Notes under the pieces: generated by a model | What the model saw: only the letters and a program-made list of their open reading frames with translations | What the model was told of the DNA's origin: nothing | Database searches by the model: none | Shown: piece by piece, positions 1-7,910 of the stretch | How the letters are laid out: every line of letters starts with the position of its first letter | Position numbering within the stretch: position 1 is the first letter of the stretch | Program-made: the position numbers and the translations under genes | Assembly: GCF_019733395.1 (NCBI RefSeq) | Contig: NZ_JAIHOO010000001.1 | Location: forward strand, 1,426,001-1,490,000 | Length of the DNA stretch: 64,000 bases | DNA from: Lysobacter sp. BMK333-48F3 | Lineage (GTDB): Bacteria; Pseudomonadota; Gammaproteobacteria; Xanthomonadales; Xanthomonadaceae | Direction of reading: 5' to 3'

Positions 1-1
1 C

Positions 2-85
2 GAGGCCCTGCGCCTGAGCCATCGCATTCATCTGACAGATGTCAGTGCGCAGCTGGAAACGATTGCGGCATCGTCGCGCCCCTGA
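2..85 (+). CDS. C-terminal end of an unidentified protein (5' cut by window)
   Basis: An open frame enters from the left edge and stops at a TGA at 83-85, giving 27 residues that end in LETIAASSRP. The piece is too short to place in a family. It lies 77 bp upstream of the three-gene membrane-protein cluster in the same direction, so it could be the preceding gene of that unit. Nothing more can be said. Confidence 0.45.
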   Translation, partial: EALRLSHRIHLTDVSAQLETIAASSRP

Positions 86-162
86 TCGAAAGAATGCGAA
101 ATCGGTGACCGGGATCGCGGGCGCGCTGTGCTAGGGTGCCGCGACTCGCAGCAGGCAGGGCT

Positions 163-786
163 ATGGCGAACAAGGACGAACTGATCGGCGCGGCGCGCAA
201 TCCCTGGTGGCAGGGCACGGCGGCCGTAGTCCTGGTCGCGCTGACCGCGACCGCCGCGCTCGGCGGCTTCGGCGAAGCCAAGAGCAAGAGCAAGCCGCTG
301 CCCGAGTACAAGGCCGGCCACCGTTTCCAGGGCGGCGCTCTGGCGGTGAAGCCGTTGCGCGCCTGGGTCGCGCGTTACAAGCCCGGCGGCCGGGTCGACC
401 CCTACAACCCGGACAAGCTCTACCTGGTGCTGCAGGTCGAAATCGAGAACCGCACCCAGCGCAGCATCAACGGCTTCGGTTATCCGCAGCAGGACCTGAT
501 CCTGCTGTCGAAGAAACGCGAACCGATCCCCGCCGAGACCTTGATGATGGCCGACGACCACAGCATCGCCGCCGACCTGCACCCGCGCCTGAAGCAGCGC
601 GTCGACCTGGTCTGGGCGCTGCCGCGCGGCTATGTCTATTCGCCGCAGGAAACCTGGGGCGTGTTCGCCCGCGACTACAAGGCCAAGGCCTATCTCAACG
701 ACGAGGGCGCCTGGGTCCAGGGCAAGCCGGCGGCGAAGTACCGCGTCGCGGTGCAGGACCTGCGCGACCGGGCGGTGGCGCCGTGA
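163..786 (+). CDS. single-pass membrane protein of unknown function, first of three
   Basis: The protein has 207 residues. A short cytoplasmic N-terminus is followed by one hydrophobic segment at about residues 16-35, then an extracytoplasmic domain. That domain contains a hydrophobic strand pattern (LYLVLQVEIENRTQRS) reminiscent of the immunoglobulin-like DUF4352 fold, which is a weak resemblance only. The ATG at 163 is preferred over the in-frame ATG at 136 because a purine-rich GCAGG lies just upstream and the hydrophobic segment then falls at a normal depth. Its stop overlaps the GTG start of the next gene (GTGA), so translation is probably coupled. The function is unknown; a cell-envelope complex with the next two products is inferred. 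Confidence 0.8.
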   Translation: MANKDELIGAARNPWWQGTAAVVLVALTATAALGGFGEAKSKSKPLPEYKAGHRFQGGALAVKPLRAWVARYKPGGRVDPYNPDKLYLVLQVEIENRTQRSINGFGYPQQDLILLSKKREPIPAETLMMADDHSIAADLHPRLKQRVDLVWALPRGYVYSPQETWGVFARDYKAKAYLNDEGAWVQGKPAAKYRVAVQDLRDRAVAP

Positions 787-1430
787 GCGCGCCGGCGACG
801 ACGGGCGCGGCGGCCTCGCCGTACTGGCGGCTGCGCTGGCGTTGGCGCGACGCGCTGTGGATCGTGCTGGCGCTGGCCGCGGTGGTGGCGCTGCGCAAAG
901 GCGAATCCGATTACGAGCAGCGCGACGCGCCACTGCTGCAGCGCGCGCCCGCGGTCGCCCCGACGCGCGCGCAAGGCCGCAACTTCGCGGTCGAAGTCAA
1001 ACGGCTCAAGGTTGCCCGCGCCTACCTGCTCAAGGGCGACTACGCCCAGCCGCAGGACTATGTGCTGCGTACGCCCGGCGTGTGGCTGTCGGTGGTCGGC
1101 CAGAGCGAAGCCCTGCAGCAACCCGGCTATGTCACCGCGCAGCTGCGCACCCGCGACGGCCTGGTCTATGTGGCCTCCAGCCCGGACCGGCCCAAGCTCA
1201 AGGGCTTCAACCTGCGCGACCGCGCCCTGGCGCCGGGCCTGCCGGCCGAAGGCGCCTGGTTCTTCGAAGTGCCGCCCGACCGCTTGCAGGGCGCGCACCT
1301 GCAGTTCTATTGGGGCAGCCTGCTGCCGCACGGCGGCGACAGCCTGGTCGACGTCGACCTGGGCATCGACGCCGCGCAGGCGCGCAAATTGCTGGCCGAA
1401 GCCAAGCCGGTACTGGACCTGCGCCCATGA
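783..1430 (+). CDS. single-pass membrane protein of unknown function, second of three
   Basis: The protein has 215 residues and starts at a GTG that overlaps the previous stop by four bases. One hydrophobic segment at about residues 24-41 (WIVLALAAVVAL) follows an Arg/Trp-rich cytoplasmic tail, which predicts an N-in single-pass protein. The outer domain of about 170 residues has alternating strand-like segments and the motif GAWFFEVPPDRLQGAHLQFY, as expected of a beta-sandwich. Its stop overlaps the ATG of the third gene (ATGA). No enzyme motif is visible. Shared topology and coupling suggest the three proteins act together in the envelope. Confidence 0.8.
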   Translation: MSAPATTGAAASPYWRLRWRWRDALWIVLALAAVVALRKGESDYEQRDAPLLQRAPAVAPTRAQGRNFAVEVKRLKVARAYLLKGDYAQPQDYVLRTPGVWLSVVGQSEALQQPGYVTAQLRTRDGLVYVASSPDRPKLKGFNLRDRALAPGLPAEGAWFFEVPPDRLQGAHLQFYWGSLLPHGGDSLVDVDLGIDAAQARKLLAEAKPVLDLRP

Positions 1431-2119
1431 CGTCTGCACCGCCGCCCTCCGCATCGACGACCTCGGCGCCCACCGCCATGAACGAATCCGCCGCATCGGC
1501 CACCGATTGCCCGGTGTTCGACGCCGGCCACGCGCCCGCGCCGACCGGCTGGTGGCGACGCAACGCCTTGTGGCTGCTCGGCACCGCCGTGCTCGGCGCC
1601 TGGGCGATGATCGTGCCTTACCGCGAACAGTTGCAGGTCTACCGGCAACGCCACCCCGACCAGGCCATCGCTGCCGCACGCGGGCAATGGGTCGCCTTCG
1701 AAGGCGCACGCTGGCGCCTGGTCGAAGCCCAGGCCCTGGCGCCGCGCGATCCGCGCCTGCGCGGCCCGCTGCGCAAGGACGCCGGCGTGCTGCTGGCGAC
1801 CTTCGAAGTGATCGCCGACTCCGGCACCGTCGCCAAGGACCTCGACCGCTGCCGCGGCCGCATCGCCGACGCCGAGGGCCGGCTCTGGGACGCCAACCCC
1901 GGCGACCTGCCGCGCATGGGCGGCGACAAGCTGCCCGAAACCTGCGGCACCGGCTACGGCGCCGACTTCAAGCCGATCAGCGCCCTGCCCGGCCGGCCGT
2001 TCGCGTTCCGTCATGCCTATGTGTTGCCGCGCAAGGATCGGCTGGACGGCCTGACCCTGCGGATCGAGTTCCCGAACTCGCCGACCTCCAAAGGCCGCTA
2101 CCTTAGCTTCGCGCTGTAA
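1427..2119 (+). CDS. single-pass membrane protein of unknown function, third of three
   Basis: The protein has 230 residues and its ATG overlaps the preceding stop. A Ser/Thr/Ala-rich N-terminus is followed by a hydrophobic segment at about residues 44-62 (NALWLLGTAVLGAWAMIV) and an outer domain with two cysteines (LDRCRGRIA and PETCGTGYG) that could form a disulfide in the periplasm. It shares the theme LRGPLRKDAGVLLATFEV / LRIEF with its neighbours, suggesting ancient duplication of one sandwich domain. An alternative start lies at the in-frame ATG 13 codons downstream of the predicted Thr-rich stretch. The function is unknown. Confidence 0.78.
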   Translation: MTSAPPPSASTTSAPTAMNESAASATDCPVFDAGHAPAPTGWWRRNALWLLGTAVLGAWAMIVPYREQLQVYRQRHPDQAIAAARGQWVAFEGARWRLVEAQALAPRDPRLRGPLRKDAGVLLATFEVIADSGTVAKDLDRCRGRIADAEGRLWDANPGDLPRMGGDKLPETCGTGYGADFKPISALPGRPFAFRHAYVLPRKDRLDGLTLRIEFPNSPTSKGRYLSFAL

Positions 2120-2206
2120 GCGTCGCCGCGCTGCCTATGCAGCGTCGTGCCCGCTTCGGCGGAAGCGGGCCGAAGGCGCCGGATGCAGACGACGCAAGAA
2201 CGGGGC

Positions 2207-2233
2207 ATCGCGGTCGCGACTCTCGTCGCTCCT
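2207..2233. repeat. short dispersed repeat, copy 1 (core GCTCCTACA)
   Basis: The segment reads CGGTCGCGACT then CTCGTCGCTCCTACAGG. It matches the form of the small 'GTCGCGGCTCGCGCCGCTCCTACA' repeats seen scattered between genes in Xanthomonadaceae and Pseudomonas (family knowledge). A diverged copy with similar words continues to about 2310. Confidence 0.5.
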
Positions 2234-3106
2234 ACAGGAGTGGGTCGAGAGGGCGCCGGTCGCGGGCGGCGCGAGAGCGGGGCTTCGCGATCGCGACTTG
2301 TAACCGGAGCAAATCCTGTGGGGCGGCGCGCCTAGCCTTTGAACGACGCGGCTCTGCGAACTGCGCCCTGGAAGCGCTGCGGCGTCGCTCTCCACCGATC
2401 CGGCCGCCCAGCGCGCCGCACCATTCGCGGCCCAGCGGCGGCCCGGCGCCCACCCGCAGCCCGATGGCGGAATCCTTTCCGCCACGCGCGCCATCCTGGC
2501 GCGGCCCCGATTCCGATCGTCCGCCTGTCCGTGGCGGCCGCTCCCTGCTCGGCGCGTCCTGCGCGCCTGATCGAATCGGGCGGGGGTTGCCGGTCGGCGA
2601 TCCTTCGCCGCTCCCGCCGGACCGGGACCGAGCCGCACAGGCATCGCGACGAGGTGCGATGCGCCCTGCTGGCCCGACCCCGATCCGACGCCGGAGTCCT
2701 TTCCTGCCGTGCCGCTATTGTCTCTCCCGGACGTCGCAGAGGCTGAGAGTGCGGACGGGGGATCCGCATCGCCGAGCCCGCCGCGTCGCGCGGGTGGTGG
2801 AGAAGGCCGGATATCCGTTTCCGGCGCGACATCGGCGGCGTTCCCTCGCGATGCTCTCCACGGACACAGGATCGCGCGGACGCCGGGCCGGCGCAGTCGG
2901 GCATCGGCGCGAGCGGGGGTAGGAAATGCCCTATAGACACGGGCGGCCGAACGAGATTCCAAGTTCGGCGCGGCCACGGCTCGGCCGTGCGGCGCCGGCC
3001 GCGCCTTGGCGTTCGGTCGATGTTTCAGGCCAGGCCGCGGCCGCACCCGCGATCGGGTGCGGCTTCGATGAGCGACGCCGGCGCTGTCGCCGCTGCGCGT
3101 CCCGGT

Positions 3107-3134
3107 CGCGGCTCGCGGCCGCTCCTACACAAGG
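3107..3134. repeat. short dispersed repeat, copy 2 (core GCTCCTACA)
   Basis: This second copy is better conserved, with GGTCGCGGCTCGCGG followed by CCGCTCCTACAC. It ends 19 bp before the atoE stop codon. The internal complementarity CGGCTCGCGGCCG could fold into a hairpin. Confidence 0.55.
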
Positions 3135-3152
3135 GCGGTCGCACTCCGCGCC

Positions 3153-4595
3153 TTAGGGCATGACCGGCGGGTGGTAGCTCAGGGTCAGGCCGAGCAGCCA
3201 CAGCAGGCCCAGCACCAGCGGGATATGCACCAGCAACTGGATGAAGGTGAAGCCGACGATGTCGCGCGCCTTCAGCCCCAGCACGCCGAGCAGGGGCAGC
3301 ATCCAGAACGGATTGATCAGGTTGGGCAGCGCTTCGGCCGCGTTGTAGACCTGCACCGCCCAGCCCAAGTGCACCTGCAGGTCGTTGGCCGCCTGCATCA
3401 CGTACGGCGCTTCGATGATCCACTTGCCGCCGCCGGAGGGCACGAAGAAGCCCAGCACCGCCGAGTAGGCGCCCATCACCAGGGTGAAGGTGTCGGCGGT
3501 GGCGATCTGCACGAACACGCTGGACAGGTGATGCGCCAGGGTCTGCCCGTCGGCGCCCTTGGCCGCGGTCAGCAGGCTGGCGATGCCGCCGTACAGCGGA
3601 AACTGGATCAGCACGCCGGTGGTGCTCGGCACCGCGCGCGCGACCGCATTGAGGAAACTGCGCGGCCGCCAGTGCAGCAGTAGGCCGGCGGTCAGGAACA
3701 GGAAGTTGTAGGTGTTGAGGTTGGCGATCGCGCTGACCCAGGGCTTGGCCGAGAACTCGTAAGCCAGCCAGCCCAGGCTCATCGCCGCCAACAGGATCGT
3801 CACCAGCGGGCTGTACTCCAGCCATTCGCCCGGGCGGCTGCGCGGCGGCAGCGTGGCGGCGTTGCGTTCGTCCTCGGCCAGGCGGTCGGCGCCGTCGAAA
3901 TCGCGCGCGCGCCGCACCGAGCCGCCGCGCGGCGCGGTGACGTAGCAGACCAGCAGCGACACCACGATCAACGCGGCGGTGAGCGCGATCGACTGCCACA
4001 GGAAGATGGTTTCGCTGAACGGAATCACCCCGGTGATCGCCAGCAAGCCGGGCGGCATGCTGGCCGGGTTGGCCTGCAGCTGCGCCGCCGAGGAACTGAG
4101 CCCCATCGCCCACACCGCGCCCAGGCCCAGGTAGGCGGCCGCGCCGGCGGCGCGGTAATCCATGTCCAGGTCGTCGCGCCGCGCCAGCGCGCGCACCAGC
4201 AGGCCGCCGAACACCAGCGAGAAGCCCCAGCTCAGCAGCGAGGTCAGCATGCTCACCAGGCCGACGTAGCAGACCGCGCCGCGGCCGCTGCGCGGCACCC
4301 GCGCCAGCGCGTCGATGACCCGCGCCACCGCCGGCGCGGTCGCGACCACGTAGCCGCCGATGACCACGAAGGCCATCTGCATGGTGAAAGGAATCAGGCT
4401 CCAGAACCCGTCGCCGAACGCGGTCGCGGTTGCTGCCGGCGTGGCGCCGAAGGCCAGCGCCGCGACCGCGACGATGGCCACGCCGAGCGCGGCGAACACG
4501 TAGGCATCGGGAAACCAGCGCTCGGCCCAGGCGGCGCTGCGCAAGGCGAAGCGGGCGAGCAGACCGTCGTGGACGGCGGTGTCGGCAGCGGGCAT
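3153..4595 (-). CDS. atoE: AtoE-type short-chain fatty acid transporter
   Basis: The 480-residue protein has about a dozen hydrophobic segments spread over its whole length, so it sits in the inner membrane. The family (SCFA_trans/AtoE) carries short-chain fatty acids such as acetoacetate or butyrate into the cell. Supporting motifs are the N-terminal ADTAVHDGLLARFALRSAAWAERWFPDAY block, the central SSSAAQLQANPASMPPGL block and the C-terminal FFVPSGGGKWIIEAPY signature, where the family has a conserved serine/glycine cluster. Length is normal (about 440-480). The start is the ATG at 4593-4595. It is not next to ato degradation genes here. Its upstream side carries a 35-bp inverted-repeat element. 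Confidence 0.93.
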   Translation of the reverse strand: MPAADTAVHDGLLARFALRSAAWAERWFPDAYVFAALGVAIVAVAALAFGATPAATATAFGDGFWSLIPFTMQMAFVVIGGYVVATAPAVARVIDALARVPRSGRGAVCYVGLVSMLTSLLSWGFSLVFGGLLVRALARRDDLDMDYRAAGAAAYLGLGAVWAMGLSSSAAQLQANPASMPPGLLAITGVIPFSETIFLWQSIALTAALIVVSLLVCYVTAPRGGSVRRARDFDGADRLAEDERNAATLPPRSRPGEWLEYSPLVTILLAAMSLGWLAYEFSAKPWVSAIANLNTYNFLFLTAGLLLHWRPRSFLNAVARAVPSTTGVLIQFPLYGGIASLLTAAKGADGQTLAHHLSSVFVQIATADTFTLVMGAYSAVLGFFVPSGGGKWIIEAPYVMQAANDLQVHLGWAVQVYNAAEALPNLINPFWMLPLLGVLGLKARDIVGFTFIQLLVHIPLVLGLLWLLGLTLSYHPPVMP

Positions 4596-4686
4596 GGCGG
4601 GATTCCTGCGACGGGCCCGGGCATTGTCCGAGCGAGGGGTGGGCGGGCCACCTGGACTTTAGTCGCAGGGTACGGCGGAGCAAGAG

Positions 4687-4865
4687 CAAATCCCCCATGG
4701 CCCCCCTTTTTCAAAGGGGGGAAGCTTCGGGCTGGATCGCGGTACGCGCAGCCCAGCGCCCTGTCGAACCACCCCTCTGTCGAACCACCGCCCCGTCGAA
4801 CCACCGCCCCGTCGAAACCCGCTATCGCGTCCCCCCTTTGAAAAAGGGGGGCCAGGGGGGATTTG
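4687..4865. repeat. 179-bp element with nearly perfect 35-bp terminal inverted repeats
   Basis: The left arm (4687-4721) begins CAAATCCCCCATGGCCCCCC and ends TTCAAAGGGGGG. The right arm (4831-4865) is its reverse complement with one substitution. The 109-bp interior contains a tandem array of the 15-bp unit GTCGAACCACCGCCC in about three to four imperfect copies (about 4763-4817). No coding capacity is visible, so it resembles a small non-autonomous (MITE-like) element. It sits between the divergently placed promoter side of atoE and the 3' end of the RidA-like gene, and could act as a strong hairpin in either transcript. Confidence 0.75.
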
Positions 4866-4899
4866 CCTTTGCCCTTGCCTTTGCTTCTGTCCCCACCCC

Positions 4900-5406
4900 T
4901 CACTTAGCCGGCAGCGCAATCTCCGCCCGCGCCCGCCGCCCCGAGCCGATCACCGCCTCCGCGCGCAACTCCATGCTCGCCTCCTTGGAATACAAGCCGC
5001 CGGTCGCGACCGCGGTCCAGGCCGGGTAGTGCCGCTTGAAGAACTCGCGATGCACCTTCAGCACCGGCGCGATCCGGCGCCGAAACTCGGCGTGGTCGCC
5101 GGCGACGTGGAAGCTCTGCAGCTCGATCACGTCCTCCAGCCCGGCACCGGCGCTGCGCAGGTGCCGCTCCAGTTCGGCGAACACCCAGCGCGCCTGGGCC
5201 TCGTCGTCCGCGCCCTCCACCGCCGGGATGCCGGACACGATCACCCGGTCGCCGATCCGCACCACCGGCGAGTAATGCAGTTCGTGGTACGAGGACTCCC
5301 AGCCCGACGGCGCCAGATGCATCCGCGCGGGCGCGGCTTCATCGGCGCGAACGGCGCCGGCGCAGACGCCGGCCAGGCACAGCACTACCGCGGGGCACCA
5401 ACGCAT
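4900..5406 (-). CDS. exported RidA/YjgF-family protein
   Basis: The protein has 168 residues. Residues 1-21 (MRWCPAVVLCLAGVCAGAVRA) form a signal peptide with a possible lipobox-like LAGVC, so the product is exported. The rest is a Rid fold (VRIGDRVIVSGIPAVEG, SAGAGLEDVIELQSFHV, YPAWTAVATGGL). Classical RidA hydrolyses reactive enamine/imine intermediates in the cytoplasm using an arginine in the PARSC segment. Here the aligned position is tryptophan (PAWTA), so imine deaminase activity is doubtful. Both the export and the missing arginine place it in a divergent Rid subfamily of unknown role. It is separated from ubiA by 87 bp in the same direction. Confidence 0.82.
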   Translation of the reverse strand: MRWCPAVVLCLAGVCAGAVRADEAAPARMHLAPSGWESSYHELHYSPVVRIGDRVIVSGIPAVEGADDEAQARWVFAELERHLRSAGAGLEDVIELQSFHVAGDHAEFRRRIAPVLKVHREFFKRHYPAWTAVATGGLYSKEASMELRAEAVIGSGRRARAEIALPAK

Positions 5407-5493
5407 GAGCGACTCCGGCTGTCGAACCAGCCGCCATTGCAGCGCGCCGCGCGGCCGCCGTCGTTGCCCGCGGTTGCGGTTTCGCCGTCGCGC

Positions 5494-6399
5494 TCAGGCC
5501 GCCGGCGCGCGCAGGGCGTAGTCCAGCGCCAGCCCGGCGAAGATCGTCAGCCCGACCCAGTGGTTGTGCAGGAAGGCGCGGAAGCAGGGCTCGCGCTCGC
5601 GCTTGCGGGCGATGACGAACTCGTAGGCGATCAGCGCCGCCGCCACCGCCAGCCCGCCGAAATACCAAGGCCCCAGCCCCGAACGCTGTCCGACCAGGAC
5701 CAGTGCGGTCAGCATCAGCGCGTACAGCACCCCGTTGGCGACCAGGTCCAGCTCGCCGAACAGGATCGCGGTCGACTTCGAGCCCATCTTCAGGTCGTCC
5801 TCGCGGTCGACCATCGCATACCAGGTGTCGTACGCGGTCGACCACAGGATATTGGCCACGTACAGCAGCCAGCCCACCGCCGGCACCTCGCCGCGCACCG
5901 CCGCGAACGCCATCGGGATGCCCCAGCCGAAGGCCATGCCCAGGTAAACCTGGGGCAGATGGGTGTAACGCTTGAGATAGGGATAGCTGGCCGCCAGCAC
6001 CACGCCGACGAAGCTCATCAGCACGGTCAACCGGTTCAGGGTCAGCACCAGGCCGAACGCGACCAGCATCAGCACCGCGAACACCGCCAACGCCTCGCGC
6101 CCGCGCACCTCGCCGGTGGCCAGCGGCCGATGCTTGGTCCGCTCCACATGCGGGTCCAGCCAGCGGTCGGCGTAGTCGTTGATCACGCAGCCGGCGGCCC
6201 GGGTCAGCCAGACCCCGGCGCTGAACACGAACCAAGTCCACAGCGGCGGCACGCCCTCGGCGGCGATCCACAGCCCCCACCAGGTCGGCCACAGCAACAG
6301 CAACCAGCCGATCGGTCGATCGCCGCGGGTCAGCTTCCAATACAGGGACAGCCGGCGCCGCCAGTCCGGCACCGGGGGATGGGATTGGGCGTGTTCCAT
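5494..6399 (-). CDS. ubiA: 4-hydroxybenzoate octaprenyltransferase UbiA
   Basis: The 301-residue integral membrane enzyme attaches the polyprenyl tail to 4-hydroxybenzoate in ubiquinone synthesis. Both aspartate-rich prenyl-diphosphate sites are present: NDYADRWLD in the first half and [20 protein letters not shown] in the second. The start is the ATG at 6397-6399 (MEHAQSHPP), which gives the usual length. Longer in-frame extensions upstream are Arg/Pro-rich and unlikely. Eight to nine hydrophobic segments fit the family. A 339-bp gap separates its start from the tRNA gene. No ubiC is adjacent in this window. Confidence 0.95.
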   Translation of the reverse strand: MEHAQSHPPVPDWRRRLSLYWKLTRGDRPIGWLLLLWPTWWGLWIAAEGVPPLWTWFVFSAGVWLTRAAGCVINDYADRWLDPHVERTKHRPLATGEVRGREALAVFAVLMLVAFGLVLTLNRLTVLMSFVGVVLAASYPYLKRYTHLPQVYLGMAFGWGIPMAFAAVRGEVPAVGWLLYVANILWSTAYDTWYAMVDREDDLKMGSKSTAILFGELDLVANGVLYALMLTALVLVGQRSGLGPWYFGGLAVAAALIAYEFVIARKREREPCFRAFLHNHWVGLTIFAGLALDYALRAPAA

Positions 6400-6738
6400 G
6401 GCGCATAGAGTAGCGCGCGGGCCAAGACTGGCTGCCTGGGCGGATCGCCGCGGGCCGAATCGGCCGGCCCGGCAAACGAGGGCGGACGGCGCGGCGCGGC
6501 CGGATCCAGCCGCCCGCACCTGTGGGGCGCCCACCGGGCGCGGCCCCGGTGCCGGAACGCCGACCGGTCCCGGCGCGTGGAACCGGGCGCTGGCCTGGCG
6601 CCGCGACGGCGCCGGATCCGATCCCCCCGCCCTCGGTCCGCCCCAAGCCGCGGGCCCGCAACACAACACGTGCCCTCGCCCCCGATTTGCGTTTAGAATG
6701 CCCGGCCGCACGACGCGTTCGTGCGATGCAGCCTATAC
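6400..6738. other. 339-bp intergenic region upstream of ubiA and of tRNA-Arg
   Basis: The region is very G+C-rich, with no credible gene on either strand. It should contain the promoters of ubiA (leftward) and the tRNA (rightward). The only recognisable element is a TAGAAT hexamer at 6694-6699, 39 bp before the tRNA, which would serve as its -10 box. No clear -35 box could be assigned. Confidence 0.5.
6694..6699 (+). promoter_or_regulatory. candidate -10 box of the tRNA-Arg promoter
   Basis: TAGAAT lies in a local A+T-rich pocket (GCGTTTAGAATG) 39 bp upstream of the mature tRNA 5' end, in otherwise G+C-rich DNA. The match to TATAAT is 5 of 6. The -35 box is not obvious. Confidence 0.4.
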
Positions 6739-6815
6739 GCGCCTGTAGCTCAGCCGGATAGAGTAGCGGCTTCCGAAGCCGTTGGTCGGGGGTTCGAATC
6801 CCTCCAGGCGCGCCA
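6739..6815 (+). tRNA. tRNA-Arg (anticodon CCG)
   Basis: The 77-nt gene has encoded CCA. The acceptor arms GCGCCTG and CAGGCGC pair perfectly, with discriminator G. The D-arm contains GTAGCTCAGCCGGATAGAG, the anticodon loop is CTTCCGAAG with CCG in the middle, and the T-arm is GGGGGTTCGAATCCCTC. Downstream DNA changes to a patchwork of gene fragments, as is common where tRNA-Arg(CCG) serves as an integration site. No duplicated tRNA 3' end was found in the window. Confidence 0.98.
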
Positions 6816-7341
6816 TCTCCCCCAATCGCATCGCGTTCTGCTCCGCCGGGTGTTTGGGTGGAGAGTCGCCGTTGCTGACGGTTTTGGCCGAGACGAAGGC
6901 AACCGCGCCGTAGCCGATAGCGCCGGAACCGCGGCACCATTACGGATAAGAGAAAGCCCCCGGCGCCCAGAAGCGCCACTGCCCATGTTTTCCGATGACA
7001 AACCGAGTGCGTCATCAGAACGCCTTTTCCGCTTGATCTGCTGAAAAGGAGCTCTGACCCCGTTTCTGACCCCGTTTCTGGATTCCGAAACGGCCCAGGC
7101 TCATCAGTTCGTCCTGCAGGTCGATGGCGAGGCCAACGAGGCCGTTCGTTTCGGCCACCGACTCCGACTGGGAGTAGGCGGTTCGACCGCTCGATACGAA
7201 CGTCGCCTCGACCGGGCGGAACGTCTCGTCCTCCCGCATCCTCGCCTGCGCCGCCGGCGCGCGGCCGAGCATGACGCGCTTCCGCGACGACCGACGTGTC
7301 GACGGGGCTGGCTCCATCCCAACTACACACGGGTGCTCAGC
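6816..7341. other. 526-bp region downstream of tRNA-Arg without a clear gene
   Basis: Open frames here look spurious. The minus-strand frame crossing the tRNA reads WRDSNPRPTASEAATLSG, the classic artefact of translating a tRNA backwards. A weak hairpin GGCGC/GCGCC (6962-6977), followed on the minus strand by a G-run and CTTTCTCTT, could be a terminator. At 7054-7078 a 12-bp word TCTGACCCCGTT is repeated in tandem. Confidence 0.45.
7052..7078. repeat. CTGACCCCGTTT repeat, tandem pair
   Basis: CTCTGACCCCGTTT is followed directly by CTGACCCCGTTT. The same word recurs at 9587-9602, and a related CTGCCCCG hairpin at 10160-10207. All lie in the patchy region right of tRNA-Arg. Confidence 0.6.
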
Positions 7342-7584
7342 ATGACTCTTGAAGAACAACCCAATCTGGAACGTCTCAAGCACGGACTGCGCGACCTTAA
7401 GCGATTGCGCCCCATCGCCTTCGGCGACATCGCGGCGCTCGAGGACTTGCGCGAGCTTGCCTATAGCGAGCTTCAACGCCGCGCAGGCAACGCCCTGCGT
7501 CTGCTGCACAGCGATCTGGTCGAGATGATCGCCTTCGACAACGTCGATGTCCGCAAGGCGGTGTGCGATGTCGTCGCCGAGTGA
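7342..7584 (+). CDS. small helical protein of unknown function (80 aa)
   Basis: The start is the ATG at 7342 (MTLEEQPNLERL); an ATG at 7333 would add three residues. The product is Leu/Glu/Arg-rich and probably all alpha-helical, with no membrane segment. Codon choice favours G/C in the third position and residue content is protein-like, which supports a real gene better than the antisense frame. It precedes a DUF3489 fragment and lies in the putative island remnant. No family was recognised. Confidence 0.5.
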   Translation: MTLEEQPNLERLKHGLRDLKRLRPIAFGDIAALEDLRELAYSELQRRAGNALRLLHSDLVEMIAFDNVDVRKAVCDVVAE

Positions 7585-7622
7585 CACCGACCTTTGGTTC
7601 TTGAGGGCTATGGCGGCGACAG

Positions 7623-7778
7623 TCCTCGTCGCCGCCTCCGACGGGCTTCGCCGGCACCGTCCGCAAGAAGGGCTACCTGCTGGCCTCCGCTAAGGAAGGA
7701 AAGGAGGAGCGGGTGTACCGCATCCAGACCGAGGCCGATGCGGTTCTGCCGACCGAGCCGAGCGACGAAGAAGCGTAA
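7623..7778 (+). pseudogene. remnant of a DUF3489-family gene (C-terminal end)
   Basis: The frame reading TGFAGTVRKKGYLLASAKEG, then a charged EERVYRI and a stop at 7776-7778, matches the C-terminal winged-helix-like end of DUF3489 proteins (R/G-FAGTVRKK-LGL..S.K..GERVYRI). Those proteins are about 100-200 residues and accompany DUF2924 and recombinase genes in integrative elements. The upstream two-thirds is missing and there is no start codon with a ribosome-binding site, so this is a relic. It supports the view that an element once sat beside the tRNA. Confidence 0.55.
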
Positions 7779-7817
7779 TCGCCATGAAGCGGCCGGGCGC
7801 CATGCCCGGCCGCGCCC

Positions 7818-7910
7818 GAAGGCTACGACTACGCGCGTTACATCGGGTTGGTCGTCTCGGAGCGTGACCCGTCGCGGGTCACGGTCGATGCGGCGCCGGA
7901 GGTCGACTAG
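7818..7910 (+). pseudogene. short C-terminal protein relic in the island remnant
   Basis: The frame reads EGYDYARYIGLVVSERDPSR followed by VTVDAAPEVD and TAG at 7908-7910. The content is protein-like, unlike the Arg-rich frames around it, but there is no start. It probably represents the end of another lost island gene. It overlaps the last four bases of the converging Ala-rich gene. Confidence 0.35.

Larger units (their letters stand above)
2120..3152. other. 1.03-kb stretch without a convincing gene; short family repeats
   Basis: Several frames are open on both strands, but their products are Arg/Pro/Ala-rich with no hydrophobic cores or motifs, as expected of chance frames in G+C-rich DNA. 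Two copies of a Xanthomonadaceae-type short repeat with the core GCTCCTACA preceded by GTCGCG(G/A)CTC lie near 2207-2233 and 3107-3134. The stretch separates the membrane-protein cluster from the convergent atoE. A CTGAGAG word near 2740 is not accompanied by the other parts of a TPP riboswitch. Confidence 0.6.

Noticed and set aside
2734..2765. CTGAGAG word suggesting a TPP riboswitch
   Set aside because: The matching CTGATC/TAATACCAGC parts are missing and no thiamine gene follows.
6785..6815. tRNA 3' end as an attachment site with downstream duplicate
   Set aside because: No direct repeat of the tRNA end was found in the window, so attL/attR cannot be shown.
6750..7001. 83-aa minus-strand frame ending WRDSNPRPTASEAATLSG
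   Set aside because: It is the well-known artefact of translating a tRNA gene backwards.
7015..7587. 190-aa minus-strand frame through the island remnant
   Set aside because: Its tail is created by the CTGACCCCGTTT repeats and it lies antisense to a better-composed frame.
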